DNA of 64,000 nt from Eutypa lata (taxonomy: Eukaryota; Ascomycota; Sordariomycetes; Xylariales; Diatrypaceae): contig JAKULF010000021.1 in the NCBI GenBank assembly GCA_022661535.1, forward strand, positions 186,001-250,000. Direction: 5' to 3'. Below the pieces are notes generated by a model that was not told the origin of the DNA, made no database searches, and saw only the letters and a program-made list of their open reading frames with translations. Made by a program: the position numbers and the translations under genes. Position 1 is the stretch's first letter. The number at the start of each line of letters is the position of its first letter. This document shows positions 44,261 through 56,497 of the stretch, one piece after another.

Positions 44261-45817
44261 ATAATAATAAGTTTTTTTACCTTTAATATTTAAAGTTAAA
44301 GCCGTTAAATATACTTTTTAATTTTTTTAATTTTCGAATTTTAACGTATATAAAGCATAATAAACTTTATTAAATTTATTAAACTTTAAAAATACTTTAA
44401 ATTAAAAAATTACTTTTATTAATAATTATTATATTTACGTTTTCGTTTTTAATATTTTTTTCGATTACGTTAAGCTTTAAAAGTATTTCGTAATTTTTAT
44501 TTTTTTTAATAAATTTTTCGTTTTTTTTAATATAAATATTAACGTTAAATAAATTACTTCGTTTAATTAAAACTTAAATATTAAATAAATTACTTTATTA
44601 CTTTATAAAATAATAATTATTAATATTTATAAAGTATAAAAAGTTATTAAAATTATTATTATTTTCGTATAAAATTAATTAATAACTTAATTTAAAACCG
44701 AAATTAATATTTTAAATAATAAAGTTAATATTTTAATTAAAACTTTATCGATTAAAATTAAATTACTTAATATAATAAAATTAAATAATTTTACTTTATA
44801 TAATATATAACTTTTTAAAATAAAAAATAAAATATAAATTAATAATTTTATTATTAATAATAATTATATTTATATTTATTATATTTATAATCGTTTAAAA
44901 TTAAAAATTAAAAACTTAATTATTTCGTAATTATAATACGTTAAACGTATAAATAAATAATTTAAAGCGTTAATTAAAATTTTTAATATTTTTAATTATT
45001 TTTATAATAATTTTAATAAATAATTATATAATAAATTTAAATTTAAAAAAATAAAAATAAAAAATAATAATTTTTTTTATTAATTTTTAATTAATTAAAA
45101 ATAAGCTTTATATAACGTTCGTAATAATATCGATAAAATAATAAATAATTAATATATTTAAAAACTTTAATAAGCTTTTTTAAATCGTTTATAAATTAAA
45201 ATTAATAACTTTAAAGTTTTATTATTTATATATTTAACTTTTATTAAAAAACTTTATCGTTAATTTTATAATAAAAGTTATATTTATATTTATATAAATT
45301 ATTATTTTAATTACTTTAATTATTAACGTTTTAATATAATAAATATTACTTTAAATATTATCGAATTAATATTTAATTTAATTAAGTTATATTAAAATAT
45401 TAACGATTTAAAACTTATTATTAATATACGAAAATTCGATAACTTTATTATTAATTTACGTAAATTAATAAACGTTAACGTAGCTTTTATTTATTCGAAA
45501 CTTATAACTTTTTCGTCGATTTAAACTTAAAAAAACGAATAATAACGTAATAATAAATGCCGAAAATATAATACTTTAAATTATTTTATAAAGAATTATT
45601 TTAAATAATTAATTATAATTACGTATAAATTTATAATTTAAAAAGTAATCGTTATTAATAAATTTAATATAAAAAATAATAATAATTTAAATAATATAAA
45701 TATAAAAAATAAAATTAACGATATATATCGTTTAATTATTAAAGATTTTATTTAAAGTTTTTTAATATTTAAAATTTATATAACTTTAAAATAAAACTTA
45801 ATACGTTAAAAAAATAA

Positions 45818-46060
45818 TATTACGATTTATTTTAAATAATATATATAAGTTAAGTAATTATAATAATAATTAAATAATTAAAATAATAAAAAAACATTTA
45901 TAATAAAAAAAATTTTTAAAAAATTTATTTTATTTATATATAAATAATTTAAAAGTATTAATTATTATTATATTTTTTTTTTCTTTTATTAATTTATTAT
46001 TTTTATTTATTTTTTAAATATTTAAAATTACATAATACGTTTTTTTATTTAATTCGTAAT
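45818..46060. repeat. Direct repeat inside the AT-rich island, copy 2
   Basis: This is the second copy of the 44023-44260 repeat, in the same orientation and about 1.8 kb downstream. It could be a terminal repeat of a small element or a tandem or nested fragment. Confidence 0.85.
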
Positions 46061-46640
46061 AAATATTTTTATATATAAAATTTTTATAAATAAATATTTT
46101 AAAGTTATTTTTAAAAAAAAATTAAAAAACTTTATTATATATAATTAAAAAACGTTAAAAATATTATTATAAAAAAATATAATAAATATATATTTTTAAA
46201 AATTAAAAAGTTTATATTTAATTTTTTTAATTATTTTGTATTTATATACGATAAATTAAAAATATATATAATAAAACGTATTTTTTAAAAATTTAATAAA
46301 TTAAAAATTTATTTTTTTAAATAATTATTAAATAACTTTAATTTAAACTTTATAAAAAACGTATAAATTTAAATAAAAAATTATTTTAAATAAAAATATA
46401 ACTTATAATTATTAAATAAAAATTAATTAAAAGTTATTATTTAAAAAGCTTAAAATATTATATTTAAAGATTTTTTATTATAATTAATTTATATATAATA
46501 ATTTAAAATATATAATTATTATATTAATAATAAAAAATAATAAAAAAATTAAATATTTAATATTTTAATAATGTATTTTATAAAGTAATTTATATAAGAA
46601 ATTACATTTTAACTTTATTTAGCAAATTATAAACTATTAA

Positions 46641-49600
46641 TTAAATATACCTTGGCATATTGTATAACTACATAGTATAACTATGGGCAGCCTTATTCAA
46701 GCTTGCCATTTTGTATTGAAACGCGGATTTTACCGTTGATCGGCGTGTTAGTTGCTCTGGCATTATACGAAGTATATGTAGGTCTGTCTACGACTTCCAT
46801 GCCTCTTGGGATATTCCACGTGGCTGGCATTCCCACCTGGATGATGGATTCTGTGAAGAGCGTTGTTACTACATATGTATGTATGCAACTGCTATGTAAC
46901 TACTAACTGACTAGCCATGTACGCATATATGGAAACCAGGTCTTCACTTCTGTTGGAGCTGAGCAAGCAGGTTACTTGAGTATTAGTTAGTTAGTGGATT
47001 ACATAGTAATATGTATGCATGCAAGCAGGTCTTGGAGGGCCGTCGAATTCAGCCGCTGACGTGCGACGCTCGCGCATGATAGCTTGCTTGAATCTAACCT
47101 GCCCTGTATATTCCAAATGCGGTGTCATCATCCTCTCTGTCTCCGTCCCGAAACTCCAGTATCGGTCGGTGACTGTGACAGCTCACGGAGAATTTACTTC
47201 CTAGCCTCTAGGGTGCGGGGTTGACATCGTGCTGGCCGGCCGGCCTGCTAATCGGCCACGAATCCTTCTTAGATATTGGGGATAGCGGAGGATTCCAGTG
47301 CGTGCACAGGTCAAAAGAAGGCCTCATGTCTTGGGGGCTGATGCCGTAGCCCTTGCTAAAGGTGGGCGCCGGCGCAGATTTGCGAGGGTTCAGAGGATAA
47401 ATGGGATGGCAGCCCAATAGTACCGGTGATTATAACCAGGGGGGTATGCAGCATCATTCATGCGTTCCTGCTGTAGTTGGCGTGAGTGGATAACTATTGA
47501 CCGAATCTTTGGGGGTCGCCTGTACTTAACCTGATTTGAGATTCCGAGCTGTTGCGCGTGTAACGGCACACGACAGGTTTAACTAGGGGATTCCAGTGCT
47601 TCCTAGTATCCGCCAATGCAGAACTTCACGGGTCGGTTGAGAAACGACGGAGAGATCGATACCTCTGATGGTGGGGAATCCATGCTGTTGTAGGTAACTA
47701 CCTACATAGTTATCGTGGTATCGTGAGTGCCGTGCGTGCACAGAACAGGATCGGGATCCCAAATTAGACTATAATAGATTACCAGAGGTCAGAAGACGAT
47801 CCTAGCGTCCTTTAATCGGGGACGGCTAATGAAAATCAAAGATTTCTCCTTACGTCGATAACTATGTAGGTACTTGTCAACTAACCCATTTTATGAATTA
47901 TCTGGTTGTTGTCGTGGCGTATATTTCTAGTGGCCAGTGGTAGACAATTTCAGGGTGGTATTAATTACTATAACTAAAGGCGATTAACCCGGCCTCTCCA
48001 ACATGGTTCCAGTCGGGCACGCCGGGAAATAAGTATAAGAGAAGCAAGGAAAGCGTAGCTATTAAAGAAGCTATCTTATGACTATCGAAATCGGTAACGT
48101 TGGGCAACCAAACTTCAATATTACGGTACACGACACACATGTAATGTTTATTATTAGTCGAATTAATCGCATGGTTCATTGACCCGTTATCTTCATTAGT
48201 TAAAGCTTGGACAGTTTATGAACGATGGATCCCCTAGTTACATAGTTCACGTTAACTAAACGCCGCTTTCTTGCTTTTTTTTGTGAGCATGAAGATGTCG
48301 TACCCTATCAGCTATGTAGGCAAATACATAGTAAACCGAGTATGATGCTCTTGAGACTCGAAGCTGCCTCGGCAAGTCTAAGAGTTCGCCGTGAAATGGG
48401 TATAGTTATTTACAATAAAGCTTCAGACGCCACCAGAATCGGTTGTATTTCACCCGCCTATTTGTACCACATAGCTCTTGATACAGGAAGGCTATGTGCG
48501 GGTCATGCAACACGCCGCAAGCGCGCATCTAGACCCAACCTCGCCGGATTTAACGTCAATTATCACGTAACTCTAATAAGTCTATTCGTTAGGACTGACT
48601 AAAGTTTAGTGCCCTTCGTCTATAGCTTATTACCTACGTAGTAGGAGCTGGCCGGACCATAACTTCCTACATACTACTTCGTACGTAGGTCACCTTCATA
48701 ACCTGGATAGATCTTGTCGTCGCTTCTGCTTCGAGCAAGGAGCTTAGAGCTATGTAATCGTTAGAATGTTTTTTGGTAACATTGGCTTCGGATTACTGAT
48801 CTAGAGCTGGGTAAGGATGTAGGATGTTGAACAGCAATTAGTTATAGTTAACTACGATCTATAGTAATTATTGAATGCGGAGGTTTCAGCTGTAAGAACC
48901 GACTGTCTGGATATAATACGGAACTGATCTGTGATATTGACTAGGTGATCATTAAATATACCTTAGAGCTATGTAAATTTCTATGCGTTGTACGAAGTAT
49001 GAATGTCCATGTCCATATAATATGTAGAAGGTGGTGTAGGTATTATCCCTAACAACACCTGCAAGCATTGATCATTTAGGCGCGCTGGTAATGCTGGCAT
49101 GATTCGGCAGTGATTCCGAATCCGAGATTATCCTAGGATAGCTATTCGGAATAGCTAAAAGGGAGACGGTCCGTGTTGTTACCTATGTCCTGGGTTATGG
49201 TGTTTGCTTCTCTCGATACATGGAATTGATCGTTGTCCCTTTAATCCTGGCTTCATGTTAAGGGCTTTTATTATGCATGGAGATGATTATTTACTAGCAT
49301 TAGTCAGTTAACCATAGAGGGGTTCTAGGTACATGAGAACTACTGCCGATCTTCTCCCTTCTTACCCAAATTTCTTTTTCCTTTTCACAAGGGTCACCCC
49401 GTTATGGCTCGCAGGTAGCCTCACCCAAGGGGAATGGCCTGGACAGCTCAGTGCTACCAAGGATCCCCTTGAAGCTAATTTTTACTGTCCCCATCTGTCA
49501 GTCAGCTAATCCTAGTTCGGGCGGCTGAGTAATAGTCATGGCAGTACTTTCAGTGTAAGAAATCTTGTAATTCTTAATTTCTTTTTACTTTTCGAAGCTC

Positions 49601-50294
49601 GTTGAGGGTTGGCTTTGTTAAATGATTCCTTCTAAGGATACTAGACAGTGTCTCACGAAGGTAATCCAGCTTCTAACTCCAACTATCTCTCCCGTAGTCG
49701 CTCCTCGCTCAACCACTTCCGGGTGGAATATCCTTCTGGCAACCGTCCCGTAACCTGAAACACGGCATGATCGCGCGATTTCGACCTGTATAGAATTTTT
49801 TATCTTGGCCATTGGGAAAGAGAAAAGAAAGATCTCTTGGATTAAGGCTCTCACATAGTTATTCTTCAGAGAAAGCCAATCGTACATATATTGTTACAGA
49901 TTGGTATTTGCAAGGAACTTTCTTCACAAGACGGGTCAGGCTGCGTATTTATGATGGCCTTGCATTAATTCGATAATATTGAGATGCAGCCCCTAACTGC
50001 GCTACTTGCGACACCGTCTCCTATTGCCCCCACATGAAGCCTTCGCCGAACCGCTATACTAGTTAAGCCATACTAGACCCAACGCCAGCAATTCGGTTCA
50101 AGTTCCTAGTTTTACCCCCACTGCAGTGACGCGATAATACAATACAAGACAGCAGTAAGGCAGTCTATCCTATCTTAGCCAAATCTCCCCCCATCAGAAA
50201 CTAGGACACGAGACTTCAACATCAATTTGTTGGCGCACGGGAAGTTGGTTCATCGATGGTGGTACGGCTTGAATAGGCCCATTGGCTTCTCAGA
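46641..50294. other. Gene-poor intergenic stretch after the AT-rich island
   Basis: Normal base composition returns but no gene, tRNA or recognisable domain was found in 3.6 kb. Confidence 0.4.
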
Positions 50295-53200
50295 ATGGGT
50301 CACAAATCCAAGTTCACGTTTCCTGTGCCAGGTCGAAAGTCCAAGGAACCTCCCACGATCTCGGCTCCACTCACCAAAGTGCAGAAAATCCTAGGAACTG
50401 GGCAGATTAACATCGACTCGTTGACGGTACCTAATAACAATTCCCGTCAATGGGACACACGATCAACGGGCGGCATAAGCATATCAGTATCCGAAAGTTC
50501 TATTAGCCAGGCGACGAACGACAATGGATATGGCATCGTGGAAGATAGAGACAACGGCGATAGGGCAGGGAGGAGTCATGGCCAGCGTTCGTGGGAGCAG
50601 GAGTCAGCAATCATTCCACGGATTTTACGGAATGGGCATCGTTCTAATGATAGGACATTGAGTGGGAAGAAGTCAACTAGCGCTATAAGTGCCGACTATC
50701 TAGATGTGACGACGGATTCATCTAGCATCCGTAGGCAGCATTCCAGTTCGACGATCCATTCATACTATGAGAAAGCGAATGTACCGCTTTCTGTTTCCCA
50801 GCAGACTTCTAACTCTGCTATAGCACGCGGGCTGCCACCGAAGGCTAAGGCATTGTTGGACGTAGAAGGAATCCACATTAATAGGACAGACAGCAAGAAG
50901 AAGAAACCGCCCAAGTTAGACCTCTTAATGCTGACGGGCAGGCATCGCAGGCAGCATCAACAGCAGCAGCAGCAGCAGCCCTACCAACCTCCCGAGGTCG
51001 AGCCCGTGCTTGGGAACAACTACGTAATGAAATCACCGTCCCTAGTGTCACCAAGTTTTGAAGAACCGATGCAGTCATATGAAACGACACACTATTCGTC
51101 CAAGAGGAATACGAAACTACTACCAATGGATGCAACAGCACCTAGTCTCAAATCCATGGGGCCAAACCGCTTAAGAGCCTCGAGCGACACAACCCATCAG
51201 CTGTACGATCATTACGAGCAGATGTTGGCTAGAGATGAACCATCACCAGACGTAGAACGCAGCGAGTCCCCCCTAGAGTCTACAATATGTGGATCATCCC
51301 CAATCTCCAGCCCGCCATTCTTCGCCCCTCTGGCGGCGCCATCAAAGCACGTGGTTAGAAAGCGCAGCGAGAACTGGTCACATACCCGAAAACCCTCGAA
51401 GGAAAGCGATATCTCCATGTTTAGTAGCCTAGCAGCGGCTATACAACCTCCAGACCCGACCGGCACGAAAAAGGACTACGCGTCAAGTATCTCAAGCCGG
51501 TATACCCGGACGTCGAAGGCTTCGCGGACAGATAAGAGCCTTTTGGAGTCTGACAGGCAAATGACGAGCGTCCTGTCTCTATCGGATTCCGACTCGGACG
51601 AGGATGCCGCACTATCGGCTACTAGATCGTCACCCTTCTCTCAAAGAAGCCTCCCCGAGGTGCCTCATACATCCACACCCGCCCATCGACCGAGCTCCTC
51701 ACGACAAGCAGCTACGGAACCGCGGTCCTCGAATAGGAGTCAGACAGACTATTCGCAACTCAGCGATTATCTTGCAATCCCTCGATCGGCGTCCAAACTC
51801 GAAAATACTCGTGTTCCCTCTAGCAGCACCATCCGCTCCAATCACTCTTCCACAAGCACGGTCTTGCCGTTTCATGCTACAACTTCTCAGCCCTCCCTTG
51901 AGCCATCTTGTTTCCCCGATCGTTCGACAAGGTTGTCAGATGGGTCTTCGCTCCATAATCAGCTCCGTGATTCCGACTGCACCGTACGCGAGGCCAAGGC
52001 CATTTCTCTCCGACCACTGGTTTCAACAACCGAGGCTCCCTCCTGGGTTCCCTCTACAGACACAACGTCGGGTCATCACACAACGCCTCCACAGCCCCTA
52101 GGGAATCGCACTTCGCGTTATTCCCGCAGTTCGGACCAACCAACGCCACCTATGTCCCCCTTATCCTCGAAGAGCGTGGAGATCTACTTACAGTCGCCAG
52201 AACCGCCGACGGAAGAACCCGCGGCTGGAACCAGCAACAGCAATAGCAACAGCAGCAGCCAGCCAGACAAATCTCGCTTCATGGCCGTGACGAAGCAAGA
52301 GGAGATGCTGCTTGCCGCATTGCGGAACAAGAGGGCGATGATGCGAGATAGCACCGTCCCCGAAATTGGAGGGGACGGCAAAGGAACCGACGGTGGCGAT
52401 GGTTATAGAGGAGCGGACGACATCCTGGGAACCGGCAAGGTCCCATCAAAGACACCACCGCAACTCCAGAACCCTAGATCGATGTTACAAGTGCCAAGTA
52501 CCGGACCCGGCGGAAGGCAGCAACAGCAACCTCCAAAATCAGTCCCGAAGCGGCGCTCCTCGCTGATGAGCGCTAAAACTGACTTGGGGACTAGTACTTT
52601 TGCGAGTAGCAGCCAACGGCTCCTGCAAGAACAACTCCGGGGCTTGCGTAGCGCAAGCAGCGCGAGCAGCGCCCGACCCAAAACAGCTGGGGAGCGATCG
52701 ACCTCTTCGAGCCAGGAGTCGGGCTTGGTCGAGAGTAGGAGTAGTAGGATGAGAGCCCCCCGCGATCGTGTGCTCATGTATCTCGAGCATGCGCCAAATT
52801 CGCAGGGTCTGAATGAACTGGGTAGCCCTTCTGCCTCAGACCCGGGTGTTGGTTCGAGGGAAATTGCGGATATGATTGATGAGCTTAGTGGCGAGGAATA
52901 TAGTAGATCGGAATGTGGTCGGCGTGGTGGTGCTGGTGAGGATCGTTCACAATCGAGGACTGCTTCTAATCCCAGCGAGAGTGGAAGTGGAAGTGGGAGC
53001 AGAAGCGGGAACGGGCGTGGGTATGGAGCTGTTGAGAAGCGGGATGAGCATCGACGTCATCACCACCAACACCAACACCAACACCAGCAGCATGAACAGA
53101 AACAGCCCCAGCGCATACGGTCCAATTCAAATCCCAGGAGCGACGGCCTAACATCGCCGCCAGCCACATCGACTTCGACTTCAACCTCGACCTCGCACCA

Positions 53201-53654
53201 GCAGCAGCGTCTGCAGATAGTTCCCGAGGACGAGGACGAGCACGACGTAGACGATGACCTAGATGGTGACGGGGATGAGGACGGTGACGAGGACGACGAA
53301 AGCGAAATCGATTTCGATGCCTTCCCCGCCCCGGCAACGCACTCGAGCGTTTTCGGGTCGCTGACGATGAAGAACCAGGAAGACGAGGAGCAACGGAACG
53401 GGAAAGGGAAGGAGCCGGAGAAAGAGAAGCAAAAGGAGGACCCGAGGCCGTTTTCTCCGGCGATGGTGACGCTACAGCAGCAGCACTATCAACGAAGCGA
53501 CACCCCTACGAGTGGGGGGCGACGAAGCGCCACTCCCACAAGCGGGACGCCTAGCGGCGCTCACCATGTCAGGGGCAAGAAGAGCGCTGTCAGGCTCAGC
53601 GCTGTTGGGCGCAAGAATTCACTGTTGCTTCCTTGGTTGGGGGATGATGATTGA
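50295..53654 (+). CDS. Conserved Ser-rich fungal protein, function unknown (1119 aa)
   Basis: This single-exon frame encodes 1119 aa. The N-terminus (MGHKSKFTFPVPGRKSK, SAPLTKVQKILGTG, INIDS) looks like a conserved opening I associate with uncharacterised Sordariomycete proteins. Most of the protein is Ser/Pro/Gln/Arg-rich disorder with runs of Gln (about residue 220), Ser-Asn (about 650), His-Gln (about 925) and a strongly acidic block (about 975-1010) before EIDFDAFPAP, a possible short linear motif. KQEEMLLAALRNKRAMMR (about 670) forms a likely helix that is also typical of such proteins. I see no enzyme domain. It may be a scaffold or regulatory protein, but nothing in the sequence proves it. 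Confidence 0.8.
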   Translation: MGHKSKFTFPVPGRKSKEPPTISAPLTKVQKILGTGQINIDSLTVPNNNSRQWDTRSTGGISISVSESSISQATNDNGYGIVEDRDNGDRAGRSHGQRSWEQESAIIPRILRNGHRSNDRTLSGKKSTSAISADYLDVTTDSSSIRRQHSSSTIHSYYEKANVPLSVSQQTSNSAIARGLPPKAKALLDVEGIHINRTDSKKKKPPKLDLLMLTGRHRRQHQQQQQQQPYQPPEVEPVLGNNYVMKSPSLVSPSFEEPMQSYETTHYSSKRNTKLLPMDATAPSLKSMGPNRLRASSDTTHQLYDHYEQMLARDEPSPDVERSESPLESTICGSSPISSPPFFAPLAAPSKHVVRKRSENWSHTRKPSKESDISMFSSLAAAIQPPDPTGTKKDYASSISSRYTRTSKASRTDKSLLESDRQMTSVLSLSDSDSDEDAALSATRSSPFSQRSLPEVPHTSTPAHRPSSSRQAATEPRSSNRSQTDYSQLSDYLAIPRSASKLENTRVPSSSTIRSNHSSTSTVLPFHATTSQPSLEPSCFPDRSTRLSDGSSLHNQLRDSDCTVREAKAISLRPLVSTTEAPSWVPSTDTTSGHHTTPPQPLGNRTSRYSRSSDQPTPPMSPLSSKSVEIYLQSPEPPTEEPAAGTSNSNSNSSSQPDKSRFMAVTKQEEMLLAALRNKRAMMRDSTVPEIGGDGKGTDGGDGYRGADDILGTGKVPSKTPPQLQNPRSMLQVPSTGPGGRQQQQPPKSVPKRRSSLMSAKTDLGTSTFASSSQRLLQEQLRGLRSASSASSARPKTAGERSTSSSQESGLVESRSSRMRAPRDRVLMYLEHAPNSQGLNELGSPSASDPGVGSREIADMIDELSGEEYSRSECGRRGGAGEDRSQSRTASNPSESGSGSGSRSGNGRGYGAVEKRDEHRRHHHQHQHQHQQHEQKQPQRIRSNSNPRSDGLTSPPATSTSTSTSTSHQQQRLQIVPEDEDEHDVDDDLDGDGDEDGDEDDESEIDFDAFPAPATHSSVFGSLTMKNQEDEEQRNGKGKEPEKEKQKEDPRPFSPAMVTLQQQHYQRSDTPTSGGRRSATPTSGTPSGAHHVRGKKSAVRLSAVGRKNSLLLPWLGDDD

Positions 53655-56497
53655 TTGATCGATTGATTGATTGAATTTTCCCTATGTTTGACCTGCGACT
53701 CGATTTGACTTAAAATCTGCTATACATTTACGAATTGGGACACCAGCGGACACCTCTTGTTTGTTTACTCGGGTTGCATATTTATCAAAAAGGAACGGAG
53801 AGGACAGCGAGCATCAAATCTCCTTTTTCACATTTTTGTTTCCTGCGTCTTGGTTTTTATACCCTTGTTATCTTTGCGCGCATATATCAATCATCATCAT
53901 TATTGAGACAGTCCATATATATAGTCCGTTCGACCGGGACGGACTTACTGCTACTACTACTACTATTATTATTACTACATCTACACTATTATACATATGT
54001 AATATCACCAGCTCACTATTCATCACTCGCCTACTTACCTGCCGAGATTTCCGAAGGTTAATAGATGCAGGGGGTCAAAGGGGGAGCGACGTCTTCGGGA
54101 AGCCAGCGGGCAGGCACGAGATTATAATTTATGGTTAACCACTGGGGTTCATGATCCATTTTCATCATACTTGTTATTGGTTATTATTAGCATCATCGAC
54201 GACCATCCGGTTAGGTAGTTAGAAGACACGACGGCAGCAGCAGGCGTCCAGGTATTATTTTCTTTCATTATTCGGGGAGTTGGAATCAATGTGTTTGAAA
54301 GCGCACAGTACATAACTAGACATGGCGACGAGCATATGGACTGACTCATACTTTGACTGATTGGCTGGCTGACTGGGTTAATGGTCTGGAATCTGGAATA
54401 TCGTTCCTAAGGTATTACAGGAAAATACAAAAAATCTCCCTCGAATCTGCAGCTGCTCTGTTTGTGCTATCGAAATATGAGAAATCCAATGATAGTTATA
54501 TGCGACGTGCTGAGTAGCTTTACTGATTGGTTGAATTTGTAGTGATCGCGTTCAAGTTCATCGACCAGAGTTCCGTCCGTAAAAAAGTATCACGTAGCCC
54601 ATCAAGGGAATAGATATTTGAACGTCCTTCTGTGACTGTCATTCATCACCGAGGCGTTGCATTACGGTACATATATAACTCTTACTAGGTGGTTAATATC
54701 CGGTCTAGATCGGAGTTGACTGTAGTTTACCTCCATGTAAGCACTTAAAGTCGGTGGGTGATAGATCAGTATATATATGACTTGCAGTAGCGAGATATCA
54801 GTTACCTAAGTACACAAGCTACCCCCTGGCTTGATGCCAATAACTAGACCCTGCATGATGGGTAGATTGAGTTACCACGCGACTGTAACCTACATACTAA
54901 CACGATATGTATGTCCGTCATCTAGGATTTGGGGGCCATTTACCCAAAGCTGGGGAAATTGGACTAGGTAGGTAGGTAGGTAAGAATCCGCCCCGCATTC
55001 TCGCTGAACCGTCACCGTGGTCAGCCGTCATGAGGTCCTAATCGTATCCCTATATATCATACCTAAGGAGGTATACGAATTCCTTATATGTAATATTGGT
55101 ATATTACAGTTAGGCATGTGTAGTGTAAATCAAGATCAAACATCAGACTTATTTCGATATTGTATTTTGGTTATATAATTCTTAAGTTGCTGTTAAAATA
55201 ATTAACACCTTCCCCCATAGACTTACCTATCTATGTAACTCATATGTTTTCCAATCATAATATTATTATAATGCTGCTTATTACTGTCGAACTAAAAATT
55301 ATTCGAATTGGACTTTGTCATGTGATTTAATTTGGCAACATCTGGATTCTTTAATCCTCAACAAGAATAGGTCCTAAACGGTAAGCCCCACAGCCCCTGA
55401 TGGTGGTGGTACATTTGCCAATGAAATACTTCGTAGTGTAATTGTCAAATATCAGGCTGTCTTGATTATTATGGGAGCTTTTGCGAATCTGTGCTCGGTC
55501 TTGGATCTGTGCGATTCTTTTATCCTGAAAATCAAACACTTAAAGGGATGTCCAGGTACCTATTTAGGTAATAGACGTACAAGTGTGATATCATTGATCG
55601 TCCAGTCCTTGCTCTCTGCCATTCAATATCCCTACATAGCAGCATTCAACAACATGTTTTAATACAATTGGCCTTGAATTGTTCCCTCTCAAAAGCTTCA
55701 TGAGCCATCTCCTAATAGTATAAAGTCCTTTATATTCAATTAATATTCACCCGTATCAGTTGTCCTTCATGAGCGCATAACCCTCTAATCTACTACATAC
55801 AGGCACACCTGAATACATGACCCCACATCATCCCACCTGCTACAGTGCCGACAGTGTAGCCTATCTTCTTTCGTACAGCGGAAAAGGCTACTGACGAATC
55901 ACGATAGCGCAGTGTCCACCCCCACAATCCCGATTCGGAGGCTACGCGCATCTGTAACAGGAATTGGGGGTCGAAAATCCAGGGGCACGTTGCTATTTTT
56001 TTTTCTTCTTCTAATCCATTTGACGAGATAGAACTAGAACCAGACCGAAGGGAGCTTTTCGCGAAAAGCCCAATTGTTCTAGGTGTAAATATTCGTCATT
56101 TCCGACTTGCATACGTGTATGAATTGCGACGACATTCCTCCCTGTTTTCCAAGCCCAAACCACTTATTACAGCCAACCAATTCTTATTTTAGGGCACTGT
56201 AAGTACTTGGCGTTAGCCCACTGGAGCTTAATTCCAATATCGACGTCACGACCTAAGTAGGTTCTAACTAACATATGAGACAAAGAAATTTACTACGAAG
56301 TAATTACCTATATACATACCTCTTCGAGTTACCCTTTCGATATTTCGACGTTAACCTGTTAATCATAGGGTCATAGACTTAATCAATTTCATCTTTCGAT
56401 AAACGAAATTCTCCGTCTCCGTCGCAGAATACACTCCGCCGTATTCGACATTCAACCGATAACGATCTGATCGTGGCCAAGTTCGCGGGATTCCATT
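53655..56497. other. Intergenic, no gene seen
   Basis: This 2.8-kb stretch has short frames only, T-rich tracts, a (TAC/TAT)n-like stretch near 53950 and a GGTA repeat at 54966-54981. Confidence 0.4.
54966..54981. repeat. (GGTA)4 simple repeat
   Basis: Four tandem GGTA units. Confidence 0.85.

Larger units (their letters stand above)
43120..46640. mobile_element. AT-rich, RIP-like island, probably a degraded transposable element
   Basis: About 3.5 kb is almost purely A/T with no open frame above 60 codons on either strand. CpA and TpG are nearly absent while CpG (ACGT, ACGA, TTCG) persists, the footprint expected when CpA is mutated to TpA by RIP. Flanks on both sides change abruptly to normal composition. 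A 240-bp direct repeat lies inside. The original element cannot be identified by eye. Confidence 0.75.

Noticed and set aside
43120..46640. Mitochondrial insertion or centromere core
   Set aside because: No mitochondrial genes or tRNA-like parts are visible, and CpG retention with CpA loss fits RIP better; the size is too small for a centromere.
52966..53337. Arg/His-rich minus-strand frame inside the 1119-aa gene
   Set aside because: It is a shadow of low-complexity codons on the plus strand.
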